A DNA stretch of 36,226 bases, taken from contig JBJXHC010000123.1 of the NCBI GenBank assembly GCA_046160825.1, positions 1 through 36,226 on the forward strand. Reading direction: 5' to 3'. The translations under genes and the position numbers were made by a program. The notes under the pieces are model-generated. The model worked only from the letters and a program-made list of their open reading frames with translations. It searched no databases and had not been told where the DNA came from. Positions 1 to 8,167 of the stretch are shown piece after piece. The stretch's first letter is position 1. Every line of letters begins with the position of its first letter. The DNA is from JBJXHC01 sp046160825 (GTDB taxonomy: Bacteria > Bacteroidota > Ignavibacteria > UBA10030 > UBA6906).

Positions 1-64
1 ATACCACATCTGCAACCACAGCTTGCTTAAACGCTATGCTATAACGACGAATTGTCTTTTCCAT
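1..64 (-). CDS. Transposase OrfA, N-terminal 21 codons only (IS3-like)
   Basis: The start codon is the ATG at 64-62 on the minus strand, and the frame stays open to the window edge. The 21 visible residues begin MEKTIRRYS and continue IAFKQAVVADVV. The 'R-Y-S-x-A-F-K-x-x-V-V' pattern is typical of the first helix of the helix-turn-helix in IS3-type OrfA transposases, which bind the element's ends. A purine-rich GGGACCAGG lies just before the start. The catalytic DDE part would be in OrfB outside the window. The family call rests on this short motif and on the TG-type end at 120. Whether the element is intact cannot be seen. Confidence 0.55.
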   Translation of the reverse strand, partial: MEKTIRRYSIAFKQAVVADVV

Positions 65-120
65 CGCCTGGTCCCGTTGATTGGTGAATCCTATCTGTCA
101 ACTTTTTCCAGGACGGGACA
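1..120 (-). mobile_element. End of an IS3-like insertion sequence, cut by the window edge
   Basis: Reading the minus strand inward from position 120, the sequence begins TGTCCCGTCCTGG, runs through an AAAAAGTTGACAG stretch, and then enters a transposase reading frame at position 64. A terminus starting with TG, a short leader and an OrfA-like N-terminus is the layout of IS3-family elements. The second terminus lies outside the window, so neither the inverted repeat pair nor a target duplication can be tested. The exact outer boundary at 120 is an inference from the TG start. Confidence 0.55.
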
Positions 121-224
121 CCAATTGCTCATTGATAATTGTTGATTGCTGATTCCTATCCCCAATCGTCAATGATTCATCCCCCGTCAATCCCATCACT
201 CCACGACCCGAATCCACAATCCTT

Positions 225-294
225 CTCTCCGCTCTCCGCTCTCCGCTCTCCGCTTTCCGCTTTCCGCTTTCCGCTTTCCGCTTTCCGCTTTCCG
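225..294. repeat. Heptamer tandem repeat, 10 units
   Basis: Four copies of CTCTCCG (225-252) are followed by six copies of CTTTCCG (253-294) with no interruption. A degraded continuation (TTCTCCCCTCTC) follows. The array starts 33 bp beyond the stop codon of the dehydrogenase gene, so it lies in its 3' flank. The two unit types differ by one base and are sorted into blocks, which suggests successive expansions by slippage. The rest of 121-326 is pyrimidine-rich, low-complexity sequence with no credible gene. Confidence 0.95.
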
Positions 295-326
295 TTCTCC
301 CCTCTCAGTTCGCATTCCACTCTCCA

Positions 327-1214
327 TCACTCCACCACTCCATTACCCCGTTTTTTCATCCTCTCATACACTTCGCGTTCCCCCAGCACAACCGCAACCT
401 GCATCTGCTCGGATTCTTCCCGGTTCTGTAAGGCGAGCGTTGCGAATTCCTTTGATCCGGTATGCGTGTACACCTCGGCAACGGGCTTGTAGATGCACTC
501 AAGAATCCTCTGAGCAATCGCATCGGGTGGAAGCACGCCTTCAATCTGTGGCAGTCGCAGTTTACGCTCCGCAGCAATCCGCTTGATGGCGGGTCCGGAT
601 TCCGAGAAAAACTCCAGCATTGAGCCCCCCTCCGTTGCCAACGCCCATTCAGTAAGCACACCAGCCGGACATACGACCGACGCGTGGACGCCTGTTTCAA
701 ACAACTCCTGCCTCAGTGCCATGGTGAAACCAACACACGCGTGTTTCGCTGCAACGTACGCGCTGTTGTACGGGTAGCCGACTTTCCCTGCCATGCTTGC
801 GATGTTGATGATATGGCCGCTTCGCTGTTTCTTCATCAATGGCAGCGCGGGTCGCGTTGTGTACCAGAGCGGGAAGACATTCACGGCGAACATTTTTTCC
901 ATGACGTCATCGGTGGTATCTTCAACAGCGGCAAAATGCCCACGACCCGCGTTGTTGATGAGAATATCGATCCGCCCGAATTCCTGCACCGCATCGTGTA
1001 TCAGTTGTTCGGCATCTTCACGCACAGTCACGTCGCAACGGATGGGAATGGCGCGACCGCCTTCAGTGGTGATCTGTCGTGCGAGGGATTCGAGCTTATC
1101 TTTCCTTCGGGCTGCAAGTACTACTGCGGCGTGTTCCTTTGCAAGCAGGCGCGCAAGTGACGCGCCGATGCCGGATGACGCTCCGGTGATGACAGCAACT
1201 TTGCCATCGAGCAT
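327..1214 (-). CDS. Short-chain dehydrogenase/reductase (SDR) family oxidoreductase
   Basis: This 295-residue protein is a classical SDR, an NAD(P)-dependent cytoplasmic oxidoreductase. The Rossmann cofactor motif TGASSGIG is at residues 10-17. NNAG is at 87-90, and the catalytic Ser140, Tyr153 and Lys157 appear as IAS and YVAAK. The arginine pair after beta-2 (AARR, 35-38) suggests a preference for NADP. The C-terminal 60 residues are longer than in minimal SDRs and resemble those of YqjQ/DltE-like members. The substrate cannot be deduced. The start at 1214 is preceded by AGGA about 11 bases upstream. The gene lies 39 bp downstream of the metallo-hydrolase on the same strand, so the two probably share a transcript. 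Confidence 0.9.
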   Translation of the reverse strand: MLDGKVAVITGASSGIGASLARLLAKEHAAVVLAARRKDKLESLARQITTEGGRAIPIRCDVTVREDAEQLIHDAVQEFGRIDILINNAGRGHFAAVEDTTDDVMEKMFAVNVFPLWYTTRPALPLMKKQRSGHIINIASMAGKVGYPYNSAYVAAKHACVGFTMALRQELFETGVHASVVCPAGVLTEWALATEGGSMLEFFSESGPAIKRIAAERKLRLPQIEGVLPPDAIAQRILECIYKPVAEVYTHTGSKEFATLALQNREESEQMQVAVVLGEREVYERMKKRGNGVVE

Positions 1215-1253
1215 GGTTGATTTATCCTGAGTGGTGAATGAAAAGAGAAGACG

Positions 1254-2219
1254 TCACGCGCCGGGCTTCATCGACCAGGTCTGGCCGATTGCATCAATCA
1301 CGATCCGGTCGGGATGAGACAACGTTGCTGCTTTCAGTCGTTCCATCGGTTCGTGTGCCGGCTCGTCGCTCTGGATGAATGTCCGATAATGAATAGGAAG
1401 CATGTGGTACGCGCCTGCGTGGTCCGTCATGGCGAGCGCTTGTTCCGGGTTGGCGTGGTTCCTGATCCACGGATCGTACGCGCCTATGGGCATGATGGCC
1501 AAGTCGATGGTGAGCTTGCGTTCGCCGATCTTCTTGAACATCTCATGGAATGCCGTATCGCCACCGAAGAGCACCGAGCGACCGTTTTTCGTCAGCAGGT
1601 ATGCGTTGTAGCTGCGCCCGTCCCGGAATCCTTTTGAGCGATCATTCTCCCACGGATATCGCCAGCCGAAGTGCTTCACTTCAAATGCTTCGATCTTCAC
1701 ATCACCCACCTGCGCCCATTCGCCCCAGTCAAGTTCATACACTTCCTGAAAACCATGTGGTTCAATAATATCGAATGTGTTCTTCGCAATCACCACCGGG
1801 ATTTTTCTATCAAACCTTTTTATGGTTGGAGTGTCCAGATGATCCATGTGCCCGTGCGAGACCAACACGATATCAATCTTTGGGAGCTTGTCAAAAGTGA
1901 GTGCCGGATGCACAAGTCGCCGTGGACCGATGGTGAATAATCCGGCAACATCAAGGCCGATGCGATCGGAGAATACGGGATCGGTAATAATCCATGTCCC
2001 GTAGAAATTGATCAGAACCGTGGCGTGACCGATCCATGCCGCCGTGAGTGCTGAGTCGTCCCAGGTGGAGGGATCGGGGGCAAATTCGGGAGAGGTTGGC
2101 GGATCGTTTTGCGAGATAAGATCCCAGCGACTTCGCTTACGCGGGTTTTCGTCGGCAAGCAGCGATTGGGCTGCGGCAACCAGGCCGAGTGTTTTCAAAA
2201 AGCGTCTTCGATTCTGCAT
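1254..2219 (-). CDS. Exported metallo-beta-lactamase-fold hydrolase (UlaG/NAPE-PLD-like)
   Basis: This 321-residue protein has an N-terminal NRRRFLKT followed by a hydrophobic stretch (GLVAAAQSLLA). That resembles a twin-arginine signal, so export of a folded metalloenzyme is likely. The zinc-binding motif HGHMDH is at residues 122-127 (His122, His124, Asp126, His127). His183 and Asp221 (in GGDTAFH) and His277 (in LPIHYRT) complete a typical metal site. The closest family is the UlaG-like/NAPE-PLD-like branch, whose members hydrolyse phosphodiester or lactone substrates; the actual substrate is unknown. No clear Shine-Dalgarno is visible before the ATG at 2219. The flavoprotein gene ends its upstream neighbourhood only 49 bp away. 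Confidence 0.88.
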   Translation of the reverse strand: MQNRRRFLKTLGLVAAAQSLLADENPRKRSRWDLISQNDPPTSPEFAPDPSTWDDSALTAAWIGHATVLINFYGTWIITDPVFSDRIGLDVAGLFTIGPRRLVHPALTFDKLPKIDIVLVSHGHMDHLDTPTIKRFDRKIPVVIAKNTFDIIEPHGFQEVYELDWGEWAQVGDVKIEAFEVKHFGWRYPWENDRSKGFRDGRSYNAYLLTKNGRSVLFGGDTAFHEMFKKIGERKLTIDLAIMPIGAYDPWIRNHANPEQALAMTDHAGAYHMLPIHYRTFIQSDEPAHEPMERLKAATLSHPDRIVIDAIGQTWSMKPGA

Positions 2220-2268
2220 GTGTAAGAACAGGAGAAAGTAAATGAACGATGACTTACCGCTTCAAACA

Positions 2269-3567
2269 TCATAGTGCCGCGGATGATTCCACGGAAGACA
2301 CAGAATTTCCGTTTGAGATCCAATCTGACGCCGCAGTTTCACCGGCAACATAGCCCGTGGAGAACGCGGCTTGAAGATTATATCCACCGACCGGCCCTGC
2401 AATATCCAAAATCTCGCCGCAAAGGTAGAGGCCCTTGATCTTTCTTGAGCGCATGGTTTTGGGGTCTACTTCATCAAGTGCAACCCCTCCGGCAGTTACT
2501 TCGCCGCGTTCAATGTTGACATGGGAGACATCGCCGATCTTCCATTCCTTAAGAAGGCGGACGATTGCGCGCCGTTCATCGCGCGTGAGCACATGTCCGC
2601 GTTTTTCCGGATCAACCTTGATTGATCGCAGAAGGAATCCCACCATCCGATTGGGCAGCCATGCTTCAAGGAGCGTTGCAATCTGCTTGCCACGATGTGT
2701 GAGGATAACCTGATTCAGTTCTGCGTCAAGTTCAATGAACTCTTTCTCGGGAAAGAAGTCGAAGCGTAACTCCGGTTTACCGCTCTCTCGCAACTCCGCT
2801 GCAACACGGCTGACTTCCAGTGCAGCCGGACCGGAAATCCCTTCATGCGTAAAGAGAATATCGTCCTTCCACTCGAATGAACGCTTTCCCCCGGATATAA
2901 CGGACAGGCAACCTTCACGAAGTGCTATGCCTCTCCACTCGATTGGCAACATCGGTCGAATACCGATTGGGGCAAGTGATGGTCGGAGAGGAACGACCCG
3001 GTGACCAAGCGCTTCAGCCCACTGGTAGCCGTCGCCTGTCGTCCCAGTCCTCGGATACGAGACTCCTCCCGTTGCAAGCACAACGTGGTCCGCCGGAATC
3101 GTAACACCATTCACCACGACACCGGTAACCACACCATTTGCCGAAGAGATGGACTCGACGCGCGCGTTCAGGCGAATATCAACCCCAACACTTCTATTAT
3201 AATACTCAAGAACGTCCACAACATCGGAAGCCCGACCGCTGGCCGGAAACACTCTGCCGTTCTCTCTTGTAATTGAGTGAACCCCGCGGCTCTCGAGTAA
3301 CTGAAGCATATCCTCGTTTGTGAATCTATAGAATGAGGGTTTAAGGAATCGCGCCTCATGCGGGATAAACGCTGCGCGCACTTCTTCCATTTCTCCTGCA
3401 TGGGTGATATTGCACTTTCCGCCACCGGAAATCAGAAGCTTGATTCCCAGCTTCTTGTTTCGCTCAAAGAGAACTACCGTTGCTCCAGAGACAGCAGCCC
3501 GCCAGGCAGCCACTAACCCGGCACCCCCTCCACCAATAATAATTACCTTTTTGTTCTTGTAACCCAT
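2269..3567 (-). CDS. HI0933/YhiN-family NAD(P)/FAD-dependent oxidoreductase
   Basis: The protein has 432 residues from the ATG at 3567. The open frame extends to 3630, but those 21 extra residues precede the dinucleotide-binding fold that normally begins these proteins, so 3567 is preferred. The FAD-binding GGGGAG is at residues 12-17 and the family signature SGGGKCNIT is at 47-55. A second flavin-contact region reads LATGGVSYPRTG, and the C-terminal signature CGEILDIAGPVGGYN closes the FAD domain. These flavoproteins are widespread and poorly characterised; the fold suggests a soluble reductase or oxidase. The gene is first in a minus-strand run of three (49-bp and 39-bp gaps), so it probably carries the promoter for all of them in the divergent region 3568-3879. 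Confidence 0.9.
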   Translation of the reverse strand: MGYKNKKVIIIGGGGAGLVAAWRAAVSGATVVLFERNKKLGIKLLISGGGKCNITHAGEMEEVRAAFIPHEARFLKPSFYRFTNEDMLQLLESRGVHSITRENGRVFPASGRASDVVDVLEYYNRSVGVDIRLNARVESISSANGVVTGVVVNGVTIPADHVVLATGGVSYPRTGTTGDGYQWAEALGHRVVPLRPSLAPIGIRPMLPIEWRGIALREGCLSVISGGKRSFEWKDDILFTHEGISGPAALEVSRVAAELRESGKPELRFDFFPEKEFIELDAELNQVILTHRGKQIATLLEAWLPNRMVGFLLRSIKVDPEKRGHVLTRDERRAIVRLLKEWKIGDVSHVNIERGEVTAGGVALDEVDPKTMRSRKIKGLYLCGEILDIAGPVGGYNLQAAFSTGYVAGETAASDWISNGNSVSSVESSAAL

Positions 3568-3776
3568 GTGGAATAATAAAGAAGTCTGAAGGCAACTCCA
3601 AACCAATCGGCGAAAACATCGGAAAATCAATCAAAGTGAGCATTATTGCTTAGCCAGAAGCAGAAAGGAGGATAGAGCACTTGCAAGTATTCATAAGTTT
3701 GCTGTATCCTATTCTTTTACAATGAGTTACACTGAATCAGAGGCCGGACAGGTTTATTAAATATTTTCAGCAACAC

Positions 3777-3805
3777 TTGACAATTGACTTTCTGGAAGTT
3801 ATCTT
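3777..3805 (+). promoter_or_regulatory. Sigma-70-like promoter for the TPR protein gene
   Basis: TTGACA at 3777-3782 and TATCTT at 3800-3805 are separated by 17 bases, which matches the housekeeping consensus closely. The predicted start near 3812 leaves a leader of about 68 bases before the ATG at 3880. The site lies in the 312-bp divergent gap 3568-3879, which must also hold the promoter for the leftward flavoprotein run. I see no second clear promoter and no gene in that gap. Bacteroidota often use a different -33/-7 consensus, so this match is suggestive only. Confidence 0.4.
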
Positions 3806-3879
3806 GAATCACAATTGGTGAGTACAAGCATATCGGGTAAATTGACGCCGAGCACCGATTAGTAACTTATGGGGGAATT

Positions 3880-4707
3880 ATGGAATTGGGACCAGGGTTT
3901 GGCGGAGGAAGTGAGCGACCACGATTCGATGACAGTGTGGTACAGCTCATACGTGCCGCCGAGAAATCAATCGCTCTTCAAAAATTCTCGTATGCCAAAG
4001 AGCAATTAAGTTTGGCTCAAACGCTTGACCCCAAGAATGAGTATATCACGGCCATTCTTGACAGGGTAAACTCCATGCAAAAACCAACCCCCAGTGCCCT
4101 TTCTGCTGATCCACAGAGGTACCTTTCGGTCTCTGTCGGGCCCGAGTTTGCAAGCGGCATCAAGAACGATGAGGTGTCCTCAAAAGATATTCAGGGACGT
4201 GTACGACAATTGACAAACGTGGCGGCGACCTTTCTCGAACAGGGGTCCTATGAGAATGCCTTTGACGCGTTAATGAAAGCCTATTTACTTGATCCTGTCA
4301 GTCCATATGTTATCACATGTGAGAAAGCCGTGTTGCCTGTTTGGCAGCGCCAGCACCGACCCATGAGTGCGTCCCCCAGTCTCGCATCAACACTATTGCG
4401 TTCAGAGAGGAAAACCACCATGGCACCACCAGAATTCACCTCCACACCACGACTGCAAGGCTCTCTTGCAGGTTCGGACTCGTCGCAGAACGACCATGAG
4501 CGCCTCGAAGCTTTGAAGCTTCAGAAGGAAATGGAGCGTCAGGAGAGAGACAGAGCCGTGTGGCGACAGGCTTCGAATCCACCGAAGCTCTTTGGGCAAA
4601 CGCAGGCTCCCCCCAAGAACGCGTCTCAGGAAAACAATCTCGAGCAACCCAAGCAAGAGCGCGGGCTTTTTGCCAAACTCAAACTCGGGAAGTTTCTGAG
4701 CCCGTAG
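3880..4707 (+). CDS. TPR-containing protein of unknown function
   Basis: This 275-residue protein has no signal peptide or membrane segment. Residues about 20-65 form a TPR-like helical pair (AEKSIALQKFSYAKEQLSLA, then TLDPKNEYI). A second such pair at about 105-145 contains ATFLEQGSYENAFDALMKA followed by YLLDPVSPYV; the 'A/L-D-P' ends are typical of TPR units. The C-terminal half is polar and probably disordered, with a charged stretch rich in Glu, Arg and Gln (about 205-230) and a basic tail. Fused N-terminal TPR pairs and a disordered tail suggest a scaffold or adaptor, possibly linked to a regulatory complex, but nothing names a partner. The ATG at 3880 is preceded by GGGGGA at good spacing. 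A strong terminator follows, so it is a single-gene unit. Confidence 0.8.
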   Translation: MELGPGFGGGSERPRFDDSVVQLIRAAEKSIALQKFSYAKEQLSLAQTLDPKNEYITAILDRVNSMQKPTPSALSADPQRYLSVSVGPEFASGIKNDEVSSKDIQGRVRQLTNVAATFLEQGSYENAFDALMKAYLLDPVSPYVITCEKAVLPVWQRQHRPMSASPSLASTLLRSERKTTMAPPEFTSTPRLQGSLAGSDSSQNDHERLEALKLQKEMERQERDRAVWRQASNPPKLFGQTQAPPKNASQENNLEQPKQERGLFAKLKLGKFLSP

Positions 4708-4722
4708 AATCGATTCTCCGAT

Positions 4723-4753
4723 AGCCCGATAAACGTCGGGCTTTCGATTTTTT
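4723..4753 (+). terminator. Intrinsic terminator after the TPR gene
   Basis: The stem AGCCCGA (4723-4729) pairs perfectly with TCGGGCT (4736-4742) across a 6-base loop. A T-rich tail ends in six T residues (4748-4753). It begins 16 bases after the stop codon at 4707. Confidence 0.85.
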
Positions 4754-4819
4754 CACTGCGTGGCACTGTTGCTTCTCTTCCGGTTTTTATCGAAGTTGGT
4801 TTGACCCCTCAATTAATCT

Positions 4820-6112
4820 TTGACTGTGAATCATCTGCCATACTACCCACTCCCAAGTTGGCTGCGCAGAATTCTTCCGTATCTCCTTACGGCATCCGTG
4901 TTCATCTGCATTTTCGTTGGATTCAAGTATGCCGGCACACGTCTCACGGACTTCGCCGGTTACTATACGGCGGGCAGAATGCTCCTCGAAGGTCATCGCC
5001 CCCAGGATCTTTATGACGATGCAAAATTCCAACAAGCGATGAGCAGTTATGGAATCAAAGAACCGACCATCATCATGTATGTCAATCCCCCTACCGTCGG
5101 TCTCGTCACAATACCCGTGGCATTTCTTAGTCCATTCCCGGCCAAGCTCGTCTGGGATGTAGTCAGCGTTGTGTGTGTCGTTGCTGCATGGCGCATCCTT
5201 GGCAGAGCATTGCATGTCCCCGCGGGCTCCAGATACATGATACTCCTATTGCTCCTGCTTGCCGGTACCCTCCCATTCCTTCGCAATCTCCAGCTCGGTC
5301 AGATGTACGCGGTGGTTCTGTTACTCTTTTCCGTTCTGCTCCACTCATATCTCTCCCGGTGGGTACCCGGAACAGCGCTCTCGCTTGCGGCGATCATACT
5401 TTTGAAATACTATGGCTGGTTATTTCTTGTTCTCTTTATCATGCAGAAGAGATGGAGGGAATTCTGGTGGAGCCTTTTTGCCACTGGTACCGGACTGGCG
5501 CTGTGCATTTGGCACTTCGGTATCGATGCCTATGCCATGCAGATGAATCAAATACTTTCCATGCCCGGTCAAGCTGATACCGCGTCGTTCGCGCTGCGAT
5601 CTGTGGTTGCTCCTTTAAGCAAGCTGTTTGTTTTTCATGAGGCGTGGAATCCTACCGCCGTCGCGCACCAGCCGTTGATTCCTTCTGTTGCCCCTTGGAT
5701 ATTACTTGCAAGCGCGGTGTGGTTCTCTGCAAGAAAGCAGGCGGGCAACGACAGTGTTCTCGTCTCCATATTTCTTTTACTCTCGGTACTCTTTACGCCA
5801 TTGGCTGCAGATCATCACTATATCCTTCTCACCATACCTGTATTTGTTCTGGTTGCATCAACCGGGTGGGCCTCGCTCTCACTACTCAAACTTACCTCTC
5901 TCGGCGTATGCATCTACCTTTTGCTCGGTTGGTTGCCACAGATACCGCCACAGTTACTCGACGGATGGTGGAGCCTGCTGGCATACTCCCGGCTCTATGC
6001 GGCGATGTGTGTCTGGTTCCTTCTCCTGCAACTCCCATCCCGGTCTCGTGACACAACGGTGCCAGAGACGAGACTACCTTGGAATTCTCCTGCCATTTCA
6101 GTATATTTGTAG
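4820..6112 (+). CDS. Polytopic membrane protein, GT87/DUF2029-like glycosyltransferase
   Basis: This protein of about 430 residues is largely hydrophobic, with roughly nine or ten membrane segments. After the first segment it has the extracytoplasmic loop motif LTDFAGYYTAGRMLLEGH followed by 'PQDLYD'. That 'D-F-x-x-Y-Y-x-A-G-R-x-L-L-x-G' pattern is characteristic of the GT87 / DUF2029 polyprenyl-phosphate-sugar-dependent transferases; the acidic residue after the first membrane helix is thought to be catalytic. The donor and acceptor are not deducible. The start is uncertain. The frame opens after a stop at 4814, and only TTG (4820) and GTG (4826) precede the first membrane helix, neither with a clear ribosome-binding site. 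It is enclosed by terminators on both sides, so it is probably monocistronic. Confidence 0.8.
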   Translation: MTVNHLPYYPLPSWLRRILPYLLTASVFICIFVGFKYAGTRLTDFAGYYTAGRMLLEGHRPQDLYDDAKFQQAMSSYGIKEPTIIMYVNPPTVGLVTIPVAFLSPFPAKLVWDVVSVVCVVAAWRILGRALHVPAGSRYMILLLLLLAGTLPFLRNLQLGQMYAVVLLLFSVLLHSYLSRWVPGTALSLAAIILLKYYGWLFLVLFIMQKRWREFWWSLFATGTGLALCIWHFGIDAYAMQMNQILSMPGQADTASFALRSVVAPLSKLFVFHEAWNPTAVAHQPLIPSVAPWILLASAVWFSARKQAGNDSVLVSIFLLLSVLFTPLAADHHYILLTIPVFVLVASTGWASLSLLKLTSLGVCIYLLLGWLPQIPPQLLDGWWSLLAYSRLYAAMCVWFLLLQLPSRSRDTTVPETRLPWNSPAISVYL

Positions 6113-6134
6113 CACTTTTGTATGTGATCGTGTT

Positions 6135-6168
6135 GCCTCGAGCAATCGGTAGTGCTTGAGGCGCTTTT
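6135..6168 (+). terminator. Intrinsic terminator after the GT87-like gene
   Basis: GCCTCGAGCA (6135-6144) pairs with TGCTTGAGGC (6153-6162) as a 10-bp stem with one G-U pair and an 8-base loop. GCTTTTGTT follows. It starts 22 bases after the stop at 6112 and separates this gene from typA, whose promoter must lie in or overlap 6120-6190. Confidence 0.65.
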
Positions 6169-6195
6169 GTTCTTGGAGTTTTTCTTTGGAGGTAC

Positions 6196-8031
6196 ATGCA
6201 GCGCAGGGAAGATATACGCAACGTCGCTATAATCGCTCACGTTGATCACGGGAAAACAACCCTCGTCGATCATATGTTGCGCCAAACCGGAACGTTCCGC
6301 TCCAACCAACAGCTTGTTACGAGAGTCATGGACTCCAATGATCTGGAGAAGGAACGCGGCATCACGATTCTTGCAAAGAACACATCCGTCCACTATAAAG
6401 ACGTCAAAATCAATATCGTGGATACACCCGGACACGCCGACTTTGGTGGCGAAGTTGAGCGCACACTCACAATGGTGGATGGCGTGTTGTTGCTCGTGGA
6501 TGCAGCGGAAGGACCTCTACCTGGAACGAAGTTCGTGCTCAAGAAATCCCTCGACCTGAACCTGAAGCCCATCGTTGTCATCAACAAGATTGACCGTAAA
6601 GACGCCCGGTCACACGAAGTACTCGACCTGGTGTTTGAACTGTTCCTTTCCCTTGGGGCCAATGACCAGCAACTCGATTTCCCCACCATCTACTGCATTG
6701 CAAAACAGGGAATTGCAAAAAGGGAACTTGATCAAGAGAGCACCACCCTGGAACCCTTGTTCGAGGCAATCGTCAAGACTGTCCCTGGACCACCGGGCGA
6801 TACCACGTCGCCATTTCAGATGTTGGTGACAACCATTGACTACAATGACTACCTTGGACGCCTCGGCATAGGTCGGATCCATCGCGGCACAATAAAACTC
6901 GGTGGCCCGATGAAGATCATTCGCCGCGATGGCACTTCGGAGGATGCACGCGTATCAAAGATCTATACGTTCGATGGTCTGAAACGCGTGGAGACGCCGG
7001 AGTCAAGCGCCGGAGACATTATCGCTCTGGCCGGAATGGAAGACGTTGACATCGGCGAAACGATAGTCGATGCGGCCGACCCCACGCCCCTTCCCTTCGT
7101 TGCAATTGAAGAGCCCACACTCTCCATGAATTTTGTGGTGAACAACTCTCCCTTCGCAGGACTTGAGGGAAAATTTGTGACCACACGACATCTCGGCGAA
7201 CGACTTGCGCGCGAGCTCAGGTCGAATGTCAGTCTGCGGATTGAACTCACGGACTCGCCCGACGTTTTCAAGGTCAGCGGACGTGGTGAATTGCATCTTG
7301 CCATCCTCATTGAAACCATGCGACGCGAAGGATTTGAGTTTCAGGTCTCCCGGCCCGAGGTAATCTACAAACGCATTGACGATGTATTGGCGGAACCCAT
7401 CGAACACGTGATCATCGATGTGCCGGAGGAGTTCGTCGGCGTGGTAATCGAAAACCTTGGCCGTCGCAAGGGTGAGATGAAAAACATGATTACCAACCAG
7501 GGGAATTCCCGTATAGAATTTTTTGTCCCCGCACGCGGTTTGATCGGTTTTCGCTCAGAGTTCATGACGCAGACAAAAGGCACCGGCATTCTTCATCATA
7601 ATTTTCACGGATATGAACCGCACAAGGGCGAAATGGTCCATCGTACCAAGGGCGCACTTGTCTCCATGGAAAAGGGCGACGCCGTTGCCTACGGAATGTG
7701 GAAATTGGCGGAACGCTCTGTCTTCTTCATCGATCCGGGGACAAAGGTCTACGCCGGGATGATCGTCGGGGAAAACTCGCGTGAGCAGGACATGACCGTC
7801 AACGTGTGCAAGACCAAACAACTGACCAACATGCGCGCTTCGGGATCCGATGATGCCGTCCGGCTGGAGCCCGCGCACATCATGACGCTCGAGCAGGCCA
7901 TCGAGTGGATCGGCGACGACGAGTTCGTTGAAGTCACGCCCCAAAGCATCCGACTCCGCAAGAAGTATCTGGACGCAAACGAGCGGAACCGGCAATCCAA
8001 AAAGAAAGTTGATGCAGCGGTCGAAGAATAA
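6196..8031 (+). CDS. typA: Translational GTPase TypA/BipA
   Basis: This 611-residue protein is full length for TypA (about 605-615), a ribosome-associated GTPase of the EF-G/LepA superfamily that supports ribosome assembly and growth under stress. The P-loop HVDHGKT is at residues 15-21. The switch-I region carries the RGITI motif, DTPGH starts at residue 76 and NKID at residue 130. The EF-G-like domain III/V region contains GRGELHLAILIETMRREGFE from residue 362, and the TypA-specific C-terminal domain includes the 'G-L-I-G-F-R-S-E-F' and 'T-x-G-x-G-I-L-H-H' segments. An excellent ribosome-binding site (GGAGGT) lies 5 bases before the ATG. It sits alone between two terminators. Confidence 0.97.
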   Translation: MQRREDIRNVAIIAHVDHGKTTLVDHMLRQTGTFRSNQQLVTRVMDSNDLEKERGITILAKNTSVHYKDVKINIVDTPGHADFGGEVERTLTMVDGVLLLVDAAEGPLPGTKFVLKKSLDLNLKPIVVINKIDRKDARSHEVLDLVFELFLSLGANDQQLDFPTIYCIAKQGIAKRELDQESTTLEPLFEAIVKTVPGPPGDTTSPFQMLVTTIDYNDYLGRLGIGRIHRGTIKLGGPMKIIRRDGTSEDARVSKIYTFDGLKRVETPESSAGDIIALAGMEDVDIGETIVDAADPTPLPFVAIEEPTLSMNFVVNNSPFAGLEGKFVTTRHLGERLARELRSNVSLRIELTDSPDVFKVSGRGELHLAILIETMRREGFEFQVSRPEVIYKRIDDVLAEPIEHVIIDVPEEFVGVVIENLGRRKGEMKNMITNQGNSRIEFFVPARGLIGFRSEFMTQTKGTGILHHNFHGYEPHKGEMVHRTKGALVSMEKGDAVAYGMWKLAERSVFFIDPGTKVYAGMIVGENSREQDMTVNVCKTKQLTNMRASGSDDAVRLEPAHIMTLEQAIEWIGDDEFVEVTPQSIRLRKKYLDANERNRQSKKKVDAAVEE

Positions 8032-8085
8032 CGACAGCATGGTGTGTATGCACGGTATCATACGTCCGACATAATGGTCATGGGA

Positions 8086-8110
8086 CCCCGATGGTGCATA
8101 TCGGGGTTTT
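8086..8110 (+). terminator. Intrinsic terminator after typA
   Basis: CCCCGAT (8086-8092) pairs perfectly with ATCGGGG (8100-8106) across a 7-base loop. TTTT and a further T-rich stretch follow. It is 54 bases past the typA stop codon. Confidence 0.7.
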
Positions 8111-8167
8111 CCATTTCTGGAAGAACGTGGAACAGCAACCGATAAACAATCAGGAGACACCATCCCC

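Noticed and set aside
139..492. Open frame over the heptamer array (117 codons)
   Set aside because: Its Ser/Pro/Phe-rich translation is produced by the tandem repeat, and it overlaps the 3' end of the dehydrogenase gene antisense.
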